NCBI GenBank assembly: GCA_035506135.1
Contig: DATJPY010000043.1
Coordinates: forward strand, 4,369 to 68,368
Source: DATJPY01 sp035506135
GTDB taxonomy: Bacteria > Myxococcota_A > UBA9160 > PR03
Reading direction: 5' to 3'
DNA: 64,000 bases
The notes beneath the pieces were generated by a model, which was not told the origin of the DNA, made no database searches, and worked only from the letters and a program-made list of their open reading frames with translations. Below, one piece after another: positions 20,487-29,472 of the stretch (its first letter is position 1; each line of letters starts with the position of its first letter). Position numbers and translations under genes: made by a program.

Positions 20487-23096
20487 ATGCGCGGTCCGCC
20501 GCGGCTATGCTGGGGCGCCTTGGCGCCCTCCCCCCTCCACTACGAAGTGCTCCCGGGCGGACCGGCGCTGCTCCTGCGCGAGTCGAGGCTCGCGGCGGTC
20601 GCCGAGCTGCAGATCTGGGCGAAGGTCGGCTCCGCGGACGAGCGGCCCGGCGAGCAGGGGCTCGCGCACTTCCACGAGCACATGCTGTTCAAGGGCACCG
20701 CGCGGCGCGACGTCGGCGAGGTCGCGTCGGCGATCGAGGGCGTGGGCGGTCGCATCAACGCCTACACCAGCTACGACGTCACGGTGTACCACGCCACGGT
20801 GCCGACCGACGGGCTGCCGGCCGCGTGCGACGTGCTCGTCGACATGGTGACCGCCTCGCGCTTCGACCCGGCCGAGATCGAGCGCGAGATCGAGGTGGTG
20901 CTCGAGGAGATCCGCCGCTCCGAGGACTCGCCGCAGCACGTGTGCGCCGAGGCGCTCTTCGCCGAGGCCTTCCGCGCGCATCCGTATCGCGCGCCGATCC
21001 TCGGGACGCGGGAGAGCGTGTCGCGCTTCGACCGCGACCGGGTGCAGGCCTTCTTCCGGCGCTGGTACGCGGCCCCGAACCTGCTCGTGGTCGCCTGCGG
21101 CGACTTCGACGCCGGCACTCTCGCCGGCGCCCTGCGCGGCGCGTTCGCCGCTGCGCCGGCGAACGGCGCCGCGCGCTCCCGCCCCGTCGAGCCGCCGCGC
21201 GGCGCGCCCGGCGCCGTGCTGCTGCGGCGGCCCTTCGAGCGCGCCTGCGTCGAGCTGGCCTGGCCCGCGGTGGCCTTCGCACATCCCGACACGCCGCACC
21301 TCGACCTGCTCGCCTTCGTGCTCGGCGAGGGCGACTCGAGCCGCCTCGTGCGCGTCGTGAAGGAGCGCGACGGGCTGGTCGATCGCATCGACGCGTCTTG
21401 CTACACGCCGCTCGACGCGGGCCTGTTCGGCGTCTCGGCGGACCTCGACGCCGAGCGCCTGCCCGAGGCGCTCGAGGCGGTCGCCCGCCAGGTCGAGTGG
21501 CTCCGACACGAGGCCGTGTCGGACGCCGAGATCGAGAAGGCGCGCGCCAACTTCCTGGCGAGCGAGCACTTCGAGCGCGAGAGCGTCGCGGGCCAGGCGC
21601 GCAAGCTCGGCTCCTTCGCCGTGCTGGCGGGCGACCCCGAGCGCGAGCGGGCCTATCTCGACGCCGTGCGCCGCGCGACCCCCGCGGACCTGCTCGCGGT
21701 GGCGCGCCGACACCTCGCGCCGGAGCGCCTCGCGCTGGCCGCGGTGCTGCCCGAGGACGCCGCGCGCGAGCTCGACGAGAAGGCGCTGCTCGCGGCGCTC
21801 GCGCGCGGAGGGGAGGGCGTGACGCGACGCCGCGCCGCGCCCGCGCGCATCGCCGCCCCGGCGCGATCGCCGGAGATCCACTCCTATCGGCTGCCGATCG
21901 GCGCCGAGCTGCACGTCGAGCCGCGGCGCGAGGTGCCGGTGGTCGCGGTGCGCGCCGCCTTCCTCGGCGGGCTCCTCGCCGAGGACGAGCGCAGCGCGGG
22001 CCTCACGCACATGACGACGGCGATGTGGATGCGCGGCACGCGCCGGCGCGACGCCGCCGAGCTGGCCCGCGCGATCGAGTCGATCGCCGGCGACCTCGAT
22101 CCCTTCGCGGGCCGCAGCTCCTTCGGGCTCCACCTCGACGTGCTCGCCGAGCGGCTGGAGGCCGGGCTCGAGCTCTTCGCCGAGGTGCTGCTCGAGCCGG
22201 CCTTCTCGCCGGAGGAGCTCGAGCGCGAGCGGCGCGACACGTTGGCCGCGCTGGCGCGGCGCGAAGACCGGCTCGGAACGCGCGCCTTCGACCTGTTCGG
22301 GGCCACCCACTGGCGCGCGCACCCCTATCGCTTCCCGGGCATGGGCACGATCGCGAGCGTGACCTCGTTCGCGCGCGAGGACGTGCTGGCGCACCACGCG
22401 CGCCTCGTGAACGCCGGCAACCTGGCGCTATCGGTGGCCGGTGACGTCGACCCCGACCGCGTCGCCGAGCGCCTCTCGCTGCGCCTCGGCGATCTCGCGG
22501 GCGGCGCCTTCGAGGCGCCGTCGCCGCCGGTCGAGCCCGCGCCGACGGAGCGTCGCGTCGCCGAGCTGCACAAGGACCGCGCGCAGGCACACCTCGTGGT
22601 CGGATTCCGAGGGCTCACCGTCCACGACCCCGACCGCTTTGCGCTCGAGGTGATCGTCCAGCTGCTGGCGGGACAGGGCGGGCGGCTGTTCCTCGAGCTG
22701 CGCGACAAGAAGAGCCTCGCCTACGCGGTGAACGCGATGAACGTCGAGGGTCTGGCGCCCGGCTTCTTCGCGGTCTACATCGCCACCGCCCCCGAGAAGC
22801 TCGAGGAGGCGCGCCGCGACATCGACGTCGAGCTGCGGCGGCTGCTCGACGCAGCGCCCGCGCCCGACGAGCTCGACCGCGCCCGCCGCTACCTGATCGG
22901 CAACTTCGAGATCGACCGCCAGCGCAGCGCGGCGCGCGCCGCGCACATGGCGATGGACGCGCGCTATGGGCTCGGGCCCGACGCACAGCATCGCTATCGC
23001 GAGGCGATCGAGGCCGTCGGGGGCGAGGACCTGCTGCGCGTGGCGCGCCGCGTGATCCGGCTCGAGACGTCGACCGAGGCCGTGATCCGCCCCTAG
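20487..23096 (+). CDS. M16-family zinc metallopeptidase, tandem two-domain form
   Basis: The 869 residues contain two insulinase-type halves. The N-terminal half has the inverted zinc motif HFHEH (H61, E64, H65) in GLAHFHEHMLFKGTA, and a downstream acidic EEIRRSED region supplying the third ligand. The second half begins near residue 465 and has GLTHMTTAMWMRGT in place of HxxEH, so it is a non-catalytic partner domain, as in pitrilysins and the PqqF/YmxG group. No signal peptide is evident, so it is probably cytoplasmic. The ATG at 20487 follows GAGGA by about eight bases. The very short divergent gap to hemW means its promoter lies inside hemW coding sequence. Confidence 0.93.
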   Translation: MRGPPRLCWGALAPSPLHYEVLPGGPALLLRESRLAAVAELQIWAKVGSADERPGEQGLAHFHEHMLFKGTARRDVGEVASAIEGVGGRINAYTSYDVTVYHATVPTDGLPAACDVLVDMVTASRFDPAEIEREIEVVLEEIRRSEDSPQHVCAEALFAEAFRAHPYRAPILGTRESVSRFDRDRVQAFFRRWYAAPNLLVVACGDFDAGTLAGALRGAFAAAPANGAARSRPVEPPRGAPGAVLLRRPFERACVELAWPAVAFAHPDTPHLDLLAFVLGEGDSSRLVRVVKERDGLVDRIDASCYTPLDAGLFGVSADLDAERLPEALEAVARQVEWLRHEAVSDAEIEKARANFLASEHFERESVAGQARKLGSFAVLAGDPERERAYLDAVRRATPADLLAVARRHLAPERLALAAVLPEDAARELDEKALLAALARGGEGVTRRRAAPARIAAPARSPEIHSYRLPIGAELHVEPRREVPVVAVRAAFLGGLLAEDERSAGLTHMTTAMWMRGTRRRDAAELARAIESIAGDLDPFAGRSSFGLHLDVLAERLEAGLELFAEVLLEPAFSPEELERERRDTLAALARREDRLGTRAFDLFGATHWRAHPYRFPGMGTIASVTSFAREDVLAHHARLVNAGNLALSVAGDVDPDRVAERLSLRLGDLAGGAFEAPSPPVEPAPTERRVAELHKDRAQAHLVVGFRGLTVHDPDRFALEVIVQLLAGQGGRLFLELRDKKSLAYAVNAMNVEGLAPGFFAVYIATAPEKLEEARRDIDVELRRLLDAAPAPDELDRARRYLIGNFEIDRQRSAARAAHMAMDARYGLGPDAQHRYREAIEAVGGEDLLRVARRVIRLETSTEAVIRP

Positions 23097-23158
23097 TTCC
23101 TGCGGGCCTGGCTGGGCGAGTTCCTGCGGGCCTGGCGGGCGGGCTACTTCCTGCGGGC
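23097..23158. repeat. three short direct repeats at the 3' end of ppiA
   Basis: TTCCTGCGGGC occurs at 23097, 23121 and 23148, the first two extended to TTCCTGCGGGCCTGG. The third copy encodes the last residues of the cyclophilin (ARRK-stop, minus strand); the others are outside any gene. This looks like local duplication of the gene end. Confidence 0.7.
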
Positions 23159-23725
23159 GCTCTTGATGACCACGGGCTCGACGGGGACGTTCTGCATGCC
23201 GCCCTGGGTCCCCGTCTTCACCGCGGCGATCTTGTCCACGATGTCCATGCCCTGCGTCACGCGGCCGAAGACCGCATAGCCGTAGTCGCGCCCGCCGTGG
23301 TTCAGGAAGTCGTTGTCCTTCACGTTGATGAAGAACTGCGCGGTGGCGCTGTCGACGACCTGGGTGCGCGCCATCGCGAGCGTGCCGCGCTGGTTCGTGA
23401 GGCCGTTGGCGGCCTCGTTCTTGATGGGCGCGCGTGTCGCCTTCTGGCTCAGCTTCGCGTCGAAGCCGCCGCCCTGGATCATGAAGCCCGGGATCACGCG
23501 GTGGAAGACCGTGCCGTCGTAGAAGCCGGCGTCCACGTAGGTGAGGAAGTTCTGCACGGTGACGGGCGCCTTCTCGGGGTCGAGCTCGATCTCGATCGTA
23601 CCCTGGGAGGTCTCGAGGACGACCACGGGCTTGCCTCCTGTGCTCGTCGCGGCGCCGGCCGCGGCTGCGCCGGTCGACGCGAGCCCTGCAGCGAGCGCGA
23701 GGCAGAGCACGGTTCGCGGGATCAT
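23144..23725 (-). CDS. ppiA: exported cyclophilin-type peptidyl-prolyl isomerase
   Basis: The 193-residue protein starts with a Sec signal peptide (cleavage probably after an Ala in STGAAAAGA, near residue 25). A cyclophilin domain follows with FYDGTVFHRVIPGFMIQGG, GTLAMAR, the catalytic-pocket SATAQFFIN and YAVFGRVTQGMDIVDKI. It would catalyse proline cis-trans isomerisation in the periplasm. The basic tail VVIKSARRK ends at a set of short direct repeats. It is convergent with the M16 gene. Confidence 0.95.
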   Translation of the reverse strand: MIPRTVLCLALAAGLASTGAAAAGAATSTGGKPVVVLETSQGTIEIELDPEKAPVTVQNFLTYVDAGFYDGTVFHRVIPGFMIQGGGFDAKLSQKATRAPIKNEAANGLTNQRGTLAMARTQVVDSATAQFFINVKDNDFLNHGGRDYGYAVFGRVTQGMDIVDKIAAVKTGTQGGMQNVPVEPVVIKSARRK

Positions 23726-23805
23726 GGGCGGACTCCTGGATCTCGGGAGGGCGCATCGTATCCTGCCCGAGGCGCGCCCGCCAAGGCTGGTAGACTGCGC
23801 GCGCC

Positions 23806-25158
23806 ATGCGCTGGCTCCTGCTCGCCGCGCTGCTCGCCGCCGCCGGCCCCGCCCTGGCGGACTCCGATGCCTCGACGGCGCCGGACCCGGCTGCGAGCGC
23901 GCCGAAGCTCTCGACCCGCGTGCGCGGCGAGTGGGCGATCGAGACGAACGGCAACCGCGCGGGCGACTCGCAGACGCTCGGGCTCGAGATCGAGCCCCAG
24001 ATCCAGCTTCCGCTCCCGGACCACTTCGCGCTCGACGCGATCGGGCGGCTCCGACTCGACGCCTACGACCGGCTCGGCTTCACGGGCAACCAGGCGGTGG
24101 CCCCGATGACACGCGCCGCCCAGCTCGGGCAGAACGGCGACCTGGCGCTGCGCGAGCTCTTCGTCTCGGGCAGCGTCGGTCCGGTCTACCTGCGCCTCGG
24201 GAAGCAGCAGATCGTCTGGGGCCAGACGGACGGGCTCAAGCTCCTCGACGTGGTGGACCCGCAGGAGTTCCGCGAGTTCATCCTCCCCGACTTCGACGAG
24301 TCGCGCATCCCGCTCTGGACCGCCGACGCCGAGGTCCCGATCGGGAAGGCGCACCTCCAGCTCATCTGGGTGCCGGACCCGAGCACCGACGTGTTCCCCG
24401 ACCCCGGCAAGCGCTTCGCGTTCACCACCCCGCTGCTGCTCGGGCCGCCCCCGCCTCCCGGCTTACCGGTGCGCGTGCGCCACGTCGACCGGCCGGACGA
24501 CCCGATCTCCGACTCGGACGGTGGAGCCCGCCTCTCCGGCCGGTGGCACGGCTGGGACCTGACGGCGAACTACCTCTACCACTTCTCCGACATCCCGCTG
24601 CCCTTCCGCGACGTGTCGTTCGAGAACGGCGTTCCGAGCGCGGTGGTCCGGCCCGGCTTCGAGCGCACGCACCTCTTCGGCGGGAGCTGCAGCAGCGCCT
24701 TCGGCGACCTCACGGTGCGCTGCGAGCTGGCCTACAACCTCGACTTCCACTCGCCCGCCAAGAGCTTCTCGGATCGCAACGGCGTGGTGCGCGCCGACCA
24801 GCTCGATTACGTGATCGGCCTCGACTGGTACCACTTCGAGAACACGCTGCTCTCGCTCCAGATCTTCCAGAGCTGGGCGGTGCAGAACGCGTCGCAGCTC
24901 GTGCGCGACCCGCTCGAGGCGAACCTGACGCTGCTCGCGCGCCGCACCTTCCTGAACGAGCGCCTGACCCTCGAGACGATGTGGATCCAGAACCTGAACC
25001 GGGGAGACGGGCTGGTCCGCCCCAAGATCCGCTACGAGCTGCGCGACCGCCTCTTCGTCTGGCTCGGCTTCGACGTCTTCTACGGCAAGAGACGCGGCGT
25101 GTTCGGCGAGTTCGACGACAACTCCCGCGCGGTGCTCGGCTTCGAGTGGGGGATCTAG
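23806..25158 (+). CDS. DUF1302-like outer-membrane beta-barrel protein
   Basis: The 450 residues begin with a signal peptide (MRWLLLAALLAAAGPALA) and continue as alternating amphipathic strands rich in aromatic and Asp/Arg residues. The conserved block LRLGKQQIVWGQTDGLKLLD, then VVDPQEFREF and SRIPLW, is characteristic of DUF1302 proteins, which are predicted porin-like outer-membrane proteins often encoded next to lipid or steroid uptake genes. The end, GFEWGI, is a strand but lacks the usual terminal Phe. Transport substrate is unknown. It is divergent from ppiA, with an 80-base shared promoter region. Confidence 0.8.
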   Translation: MRWLLLAALLAAAGPALADSDASTAPDPAASAPKLSTRVRGEWAIETNGNRAGDSQTLGLEIEPQIQLPLPDHFALDAIGRLRLDAYDRLGFTGNQAVAPMTRAAQLGQNGDLALRELFVSGSVGPVYLRLGKQQIVWGQTDGLKLLDVVDPQEFREFILPDFDESRIPLWTADAEVPIGKAHLQLIWVPDPSTDVFPDPGKRFAFTTPLLLGPPPPPGLPVRVRHVDRPDDPISDSDGGARLSGRWHGWDLTANYLYHFSDIPLPFRDVSFENGVPSAVVRPGFERTHLFGGSCSSAFGDLTVRCELAYNLDFHSPAKSFSDRNGVVRADQLDYVIGLDWYHFENTLLSLQIFQSWAVQNASQLVRDPLEANLTLLARRTFLNERLTLETMWIQNLNRGDGLVRPKIRYELRDRLFVWLGFDVFYGKRRGVFGEFDDNSRAVLGFEWGI

Positions 25159-25190
25159 GGGGCCGCGAGCCCCGCCGGCTCGGCTCGTCC

Positions 25191-26954
25191 TCAGTCGCCG
25201 AGCGCGAGCCCGTCGCTGCGCGGGTCGCTGCCCCCGAGCTGCCAGCCGGTCTTCGGGTCGATGGCGATCGCCTGGACGCTCGACCAGTTGGAGTCCTCGA
25301 CCTTCACCTGATGGCCCCGCCGGCGCAGGCCCTCGAGCACGTCGGCCGGGATCCACGGCTCGACGTAGAGCAGGTCCGGCACCCACTGGTGATGGATGCG
25401 CGGGAAGGCCACCGCCGACGAGACGTCCATCCGGTAGTCGAGGACGTTCAGGATCGAGAGCAGGACGGCGGAGATGATGCGCGGACCGCCGGGGCTCCCC
25501 GTCACCAGCCGCACCTTGCCGTTCTCGAGCACGATCGCGGGCGTCATGCTGGAGAGCGGGCGCTTGCCGGGCGCAACTGCGTTCATCCCGCGCGTGTCGA
25601 CCAGCCCGAAGGCGTTCGGCTGGTTCGGAGCCACGGAGAAGTCGTCCATCTCGTCGTTCAGCACGATTCCCGTGCCCGACGCGGTGATGCCCGACCCGAA
25701 GATCAGGTTGATGGTCTGGGTGATGGCGACCGCGTTCCCGGCGGCGTCGGTGGCCGAGAGGTGGGTCGTGCCGCCGTCGTCGGGCGGCGGCACGCCGGGG
25801 CCCGCCACGTGGATCGCAACCTCGTCCTGGCCCCAGGTCCAGGGCGCCCGGCGCCACCGCGGCGGCAAGAGCTCGCTGCGAAGGCGCTCCGCGTACGCCT
25901 TCGAGACCAGGCCGGCGACCGGGACCGACACGAAGTCGGTGTCGCCGAGGTAGGCGGCGCGATCGGCGAAGGCGAGTTTCAGCGCCTCCGCCACGCGGTG
26001 CAGCGACGCCGAGGAGCCGGCGCCGAGCGGCGCGAGATCGAAGCCTTCGAGGATGTTCAGCGCCTCCACGAGGGCGATGCCGCCCGACGAGGGCGGCGGG
26101 AACGAGATCACCTGCCAGCCGCGATAGCGACCGCGGATCGGGTCGCGCAGCTTCGTCTGGTAGTGCGCCAGGTCCTCCGCGCGCAGGATGCCGCCGCGCC
26201 GCTGCACGTCGGCTTCGATGGCCTGCGCGATGGCGCCGCGGTAGAACGGCTCGGGGCCCTCGCGCGCCAGCAGGCGCAGCGTCGCCGCCAGGTCCTTCTG
26301 CACCAGCCACCAGCCCGGAGCAATGGGTGCGCCGGCCGGGCTCGCCGGCGGGAGCTGGATCCGGGCGGTCTCGGGAAAGCGCGCCGCCATCCCGGCGTCG
26401 CGCCAATGCGTCAGGATCGCGGCATGGCGGGAGCTGATCGGGAAGCCCTTGTCCGCGAGCTCGATGGCCGGCGCGAGCACCTGGGAGAGCGGAAGCGTCC
26501 CCCAGCGCTCGAGAGCGAGCGCGAGGCCCGCCACGAGGCCGGGCGTCGCGACCGCGAGCGGACCGACCTGCGACGCGTGCTCGGGAAGGCCGGGTGTCAC
26601 GAACATGTCGCGCGTCGCGGCGGCGGGCGCCGTCTCGCGCGCGTCGAGCGCGACGTCGGTGCCGTCGGCCAGGTGCAGCAGGAGGAAGCCGCCTCCGCCG
26701 ATGCCCGAGTGATAGGGCTCGGTCACGCCCAGGGCGAAGGCGGTGGCGACGGCGGCATCGACCGCGTTGCCCCCGGCGCGCAGCATGGCCACGCCCGCCT
26801 CGGTCGCGTGGCGCTCGGCGGCCACCACCATGCCGTGCTGCCCGACGGCGGGGGCGGTGGCGGCCCCGCGCGCCGGCGCAGCGACGACCACGGCCAGCAG
26901 CAGGGCCAGGACAACGCCCCACCGCGGGGCGGGTGACGGCGACATGGCGGCCAC
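25191..26954 (-). CDS. ggt: gamma-glutamyltransferase precursor
   Basis: This secreted enzyme cleaves or transfers the gamma-glutamyl group of glutathione. The 587-residue precursor has a signal peptide (LALLLAVVVAAPARGAA), the conserved AGGNAVDAAVATAFALGV and GIGGGGFLLLH, and the self-processing site GGTTHLSA, whose second Thr becomes the N-terminal nucleophile of the small subunit (about residues 400-587). The glycine pair in TGSPGGPRIISAV completes the substrate pocket. It is on the minus strand, convergent with the DUF1302 gene. Start ATG 26954 or 26945. Confidence 0.95.
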   Translation of the reverse strand: MAAMSPSPAPRWGVVLALLLAVVVAAPARGAATAPAVGQHGMVVAAERHATEAGVAMLRAGGNAVDAAVATAFALGVTEPYHSGIGGGGFLLLHLADGTDVALDARETAPAAATRDMFVTPGLPEHASQVGPLAVATPGLVAGLALALERWGTLPLSQVLAPAIELADKGFPISSRHAAILTHWRDAGMAARFPETARIQLPPASPAGAPIAPGWWLVQKDLAATLRLLAREGPEPFYRGAIAQAIEADVQRRGGILRAEDLAHYQTKLRDPIRGRYRGWQVISFPPPSSGGIALVEALNILEGFDLAPLGAGSSASLHRVAEALKLAFADRAAYLGDTDFVSVPVAGLVSKAYAERLRSELLPPRWRRAPWTWGQDEVAIHVAGPGVPPPDDGGTTHLSATDAAGNAVAITQTINLIFGSGITASGTGIVLNDEMDDFSVAPNQPNAFGLVDTRGMNAVAPGKRPLSSMTPAIVLENGKVRLVTGSPGGPRIISAVLLSILNVLDYRMDVSSAVAFPRIHHQWVPDLLYVEPWIPADVLEGLRRRGHQVKVEDSNWSSVQAIAIDPKTGWQLGGSDPRSDGLALGD

Positions 26955-27176
26955 CGTATCACAGCCCTCGCTGCGACCCGGCGGCGGTTTGAATCAATGC
27001 GAGGCCGGGTCCGTCAATTCGATCGATGGGGCGCGCGTTCGGCCCCGCTCCCGCGATCACCGAGCTCCCCCAACAGCTCGGCGCATGCCGCGGGTCCGGG
27101 GCGCTCCGGGCCGCCCGTTCCTTCTCCCCCTCCGGAAGAGCGGCCCGGAGCACGCCGCCCCGTCACTCGTTGACTT
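26955..27176. other. gene-free stretch upstream of ggt
   Basis: This is part of the 459-base gap between ggt and the LTA-synthase-like gene. I see no convincing coding frame with a ribosome binding site and no RNA gene. It must hold the ggt promoter, but no clear -35/-10 pair stands out in this GC-rich sequence. The rest of the gap is the repeat array described next. Confidence 0.5.
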
Positions 27177-27399
27177 CGCTCTGCTTCGCCTCGCTGCGCG
27201 CATCGGCCTACGGCCGATTGGGTTGCTGAGCTGCAGCACATCCTGATCGACTTCGCTCGCCTGCGGCTCGCTGCGCATCGGCCTACGGCCGATTGGGTTG
27301 CTGAGCTGCAGCACATCCTGATCGACTTCGCTCGCCTGCGGCTCGCTGCGCGCGCCCTTCGGGCGCTTGCGGGATGATCCAGACGATCCGGCTGCCTCG
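27177..27399 (-). repeat. dispersed hairpin repeat, copy 3, containing a perfect 75-bp tandem duplication
   Basis: Read on the minus strand this repeats the 5.1-kb element: a GCGCCC/GGGCGC hairpin, then GCGCAGCGAGCCGCAGG, GCGAAGTC, GCTGCAGCTCAGC and a second hairpin ATCGGCC-GTA-GGCCGAT. The segment 27201-27275 is repeated base for base at 27276-27350. A diverged, shorter third unit (27177-27200) follows. It lies directly downstream of the LTA-synthase-like gene. Confidence 0.85.
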
Positions 27400-27413
27400 G
27401 AGAAGACGGGGGG

Positions 27414-29369
27414 TCAGCGCGCGGGCCGGCCGGTGCGGGTCTCGACGAGGGCGCCGGCGGTCTGGTAGTAGGCGATCGCGTCGGCGACCCGCGCCGGGTC
27501 GACGGGGAGCGGGCGAAGGGCGCCGGAGCGGCGATCCCACTCGTACACCGCCTGCTGTCGGACCGGCTTCAGCACCACCAGCCGGCCCGGAGTCAGGTAG
27601 CCGAGCGTCTCGTAGGTCGAGAGAAGCGCGCGCTCGTCGCCGGGCCCCATGTGCAGCACGTCCTTCCCGTAGAACGCGCTGTCGTAGTGCCAGTTCAGCA
27701 GCGCGAGCAGCGTCGGCGCGAAGTCGATCTGGCTGCTCAGCCGGTCGACGCGGCGCGGCGCCAGGAGGGCGGGCGCGTAGAGGATCAGCGGGATCGCGTA
27801 GCGCGGAACCGGCAGGTCGGCGCGGCCGGTGCTGCTGGCGCAGTGGTCGGCCACGATCGCGAAGACGGTGTCGGCGAACCAGGGCCGCGTGCGCGCCTCG
27901 GCGAAGAAGCGCCCGATCGCGTAGTCGCTGTAGCGCACCCCGCCGTCGCGGTTCGTGTGGGAGGGGATGTCGATGCGGCCCGCCGGGTACGTGAAGGGCC
28001 GGTGGTTCGAGGTCGTCATCACGAAGTGGTAGAACGGGCGGCCGGCCGCGTACGCGCGGTCGGCCTCGGCGAGCGTCCAACCGTACAGGTCCTCGTCGCT
28101 GGCACCCCAGGCGTTGGCAAAGGCGAGGCTCGCGGCGGGCGCGCTGGCGCGGTCCACGACGCGGAACCCGTGCCGCGAGAAGAACGGCGCCATGTTGTCG
28201 AAGCCGCCGTAGCCACCGTAGAGGAAGACCACGTCGTAGCCGCGCTCGGCGAAGAGCTCGCCGATCGACGGCAGCCCGTCGGGCTCCGGGCGCTTCAGGA
28301 TCGACTCGCCAGGGGTCGGCGGCAGCGAGAGCGCGAGCGCCTCCATGCCGCGCACCGTGCGCGTGCCGGTCGCGTAGAAGTTGGTGAAGAGGACGCCCTG
28401 GTCCGCGATCGCGTCGAGCTCCGGCGTGAGGCCGGTCCGGCGCCCGAACGCGCTCAGGTACTTCGCGCTCAGGCTCTCGACCGTGATCTGGATCACGTTG
28501 TAGCGGCGCTCCGCGCCGGCGGGCTCGATACGCCGGCGCAGGTCGCGCGGGTCGTCGGAGAGGAAGCGGCCCGCATCGGTGCGCAGGAGCTCCCGCATCG
28601 TCCGGAACGCCGCGTCCCCTTCGAGGGTCGGGTAGAACGCCGGGTAGGAGAGGTCGCGCGTGCGCAGCGCGGCGAAGAACGCGTGGATGCCGTTGCGCGC
28701 CAGCTCCTGCTCGTATCGGTTCTCGAAGCCCGTGAGGGTGCGGTCGTCGAGCGCCCATGCAAAGGCGAGGGGAACGAGCAGGGCGGCGCCGCCGGCCGTG
28801 AGCCGGCCGCGGAGCGGGGTCGCGGAGGCGAGCCACGCAGGGAGCCAGCGGCTCCTCTCGAGCAACCACACCAGCACGGCCGCCGCCGGGACCAGCGCGC
28901 CGAGCAGCCGCGCAACCGGGTACGACTCCCGGACGTTGTCGAGCACCTCGCGCGTGTACACCAGGTAGTCGACCGCGATGAAGTTGAACCGCGTGCCGAA
29001 CTCACCCCAGAACAGCCACTCGGCGACCGCCACGAAGAGCAGGGCGTAGGCGAGCGCGAAGAAGCCTGCGCGGGCGAGCGCGCCGTGCAGGCGGCTCGCG
29101 AAGATCCGCTGCGGCAGGAGCACGAGCACCAGCACGGCCGGGATCGCCAGGTAGGACGCGACGGCGAGGTCGTAGACGAAGCCGGCGCCCAGCAGCGCGG
29201 CGAGCGCCGCGGGAGTCGGCTCGAGCGAGGCCCGCGCGCGCCAGAGGAGCGCCAGCCGTGTGGCAGTCGCAACGCCGACGGCCAAGGCCGCGACGAGCGC
29301 GGCGCCCGCGAGCCGATGGGACAGGATGCGGCGAGCGGGCGAGCTCGGGGCGGCGGCGGGCGGGCTCAC
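27414..29369 (-). CDS. LTA-synthase-like membrane sulfatase-fold protein (phosphoglycerol/phosphoethanolamine transferase type)
   Basis: The 651 residues contain five predicted N-terminal membrane helices (about 15-215) and a periplasmic alkaline-phosphatase-superfamily domain (about 285-620). Key motifs are IQITVESLSAKYLSAFG (metal-binding Glu), TGTRTVRGMEAL with a Thr at the nucleophile position, TSNHRPF and FAIVADHCAS (metal-binding Asp-His). Relatives transfer phosphoglycerol (LtaS, OpgB) or phosphoethanolamine to surface glycans. In a Gram-negative, modification of periplasmic glucan or another glycan is more likely than lipoteichoic acid synthesis; the acceptor is unknown. The start is GTG 29369. 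It is divergent from the SGNH hydrolase gene, 103 bases apart. Confidence 0.85.
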   Translation of the reverse strand: MSPPAAAPSSPARRILSHRLAGAALVAALAVGVATATRLALLWRARASLEPTPAALAALLGAGFVYDLAVASYLAIPAVLVLVLLPQRIFASRLHGALARAGFFALAYALLFVAVAEWLFWGEFGTRFNFIAVDYLVYTREVLDNVRESYPVARLLGALVPAAAVLVWLLERSRWLPAWLASATPLRGRLTAGGAALLVPLAFAWALDDRTLTGFENRYEQELARNGIHAFFAALRTRDLSYPAFYPTLEGDAAFRTMRELLRTDAGRFLSDDPRDLRRRIEPAGAERRYNVIQITVESLSAKYLSAFGRRTGLTPELDAIADQGVLFTNFYATGTRTVRGMEALALSLPPTPGESILKRPEPDGLPSIGELFAERGYDVVFLYGGYGGFDNMAPFFSRHGFRVVDRASAPAASLAFANAWGASDEDLYGWTLAEADRAYAAGRPFYHFVMTTSNHRPFTYPAGRIDIPSHTNRDGGVRYSDYAIGRFFAEARTRPWFADTVFAIVADHCASSTGRADLPVPRYAIPLILYAPALLAPRRVDRLSSQIDFAPTLLALLNWHYDSAFYGKDVLHMGPGDERALLSTYETLGYLTPGRLVVLKPVRQQAVYEWDRRSGALRPLPVDPARVADAIAYYQTAGALVETRTGRPAR

Positions 29370-29472
29370 GGATCCTCGAGCGACAGGGCGTCGACTGTAG
29401 GCATAGTCGCGGAGCGCCTCAACGGATACTCTCCGCGCTCCACCAGGAGGCCGCCCCCCGGCGCCAAGTCCG

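Noticed and set aside
27177..27399. CRISPR array or small coding gene in the 75-bp tandem repeat
   Set aside because: Units are contiguous with no variable spacers and only two are identical. The encoded peptides are just translations of the repeat and have no ribosome binding site.
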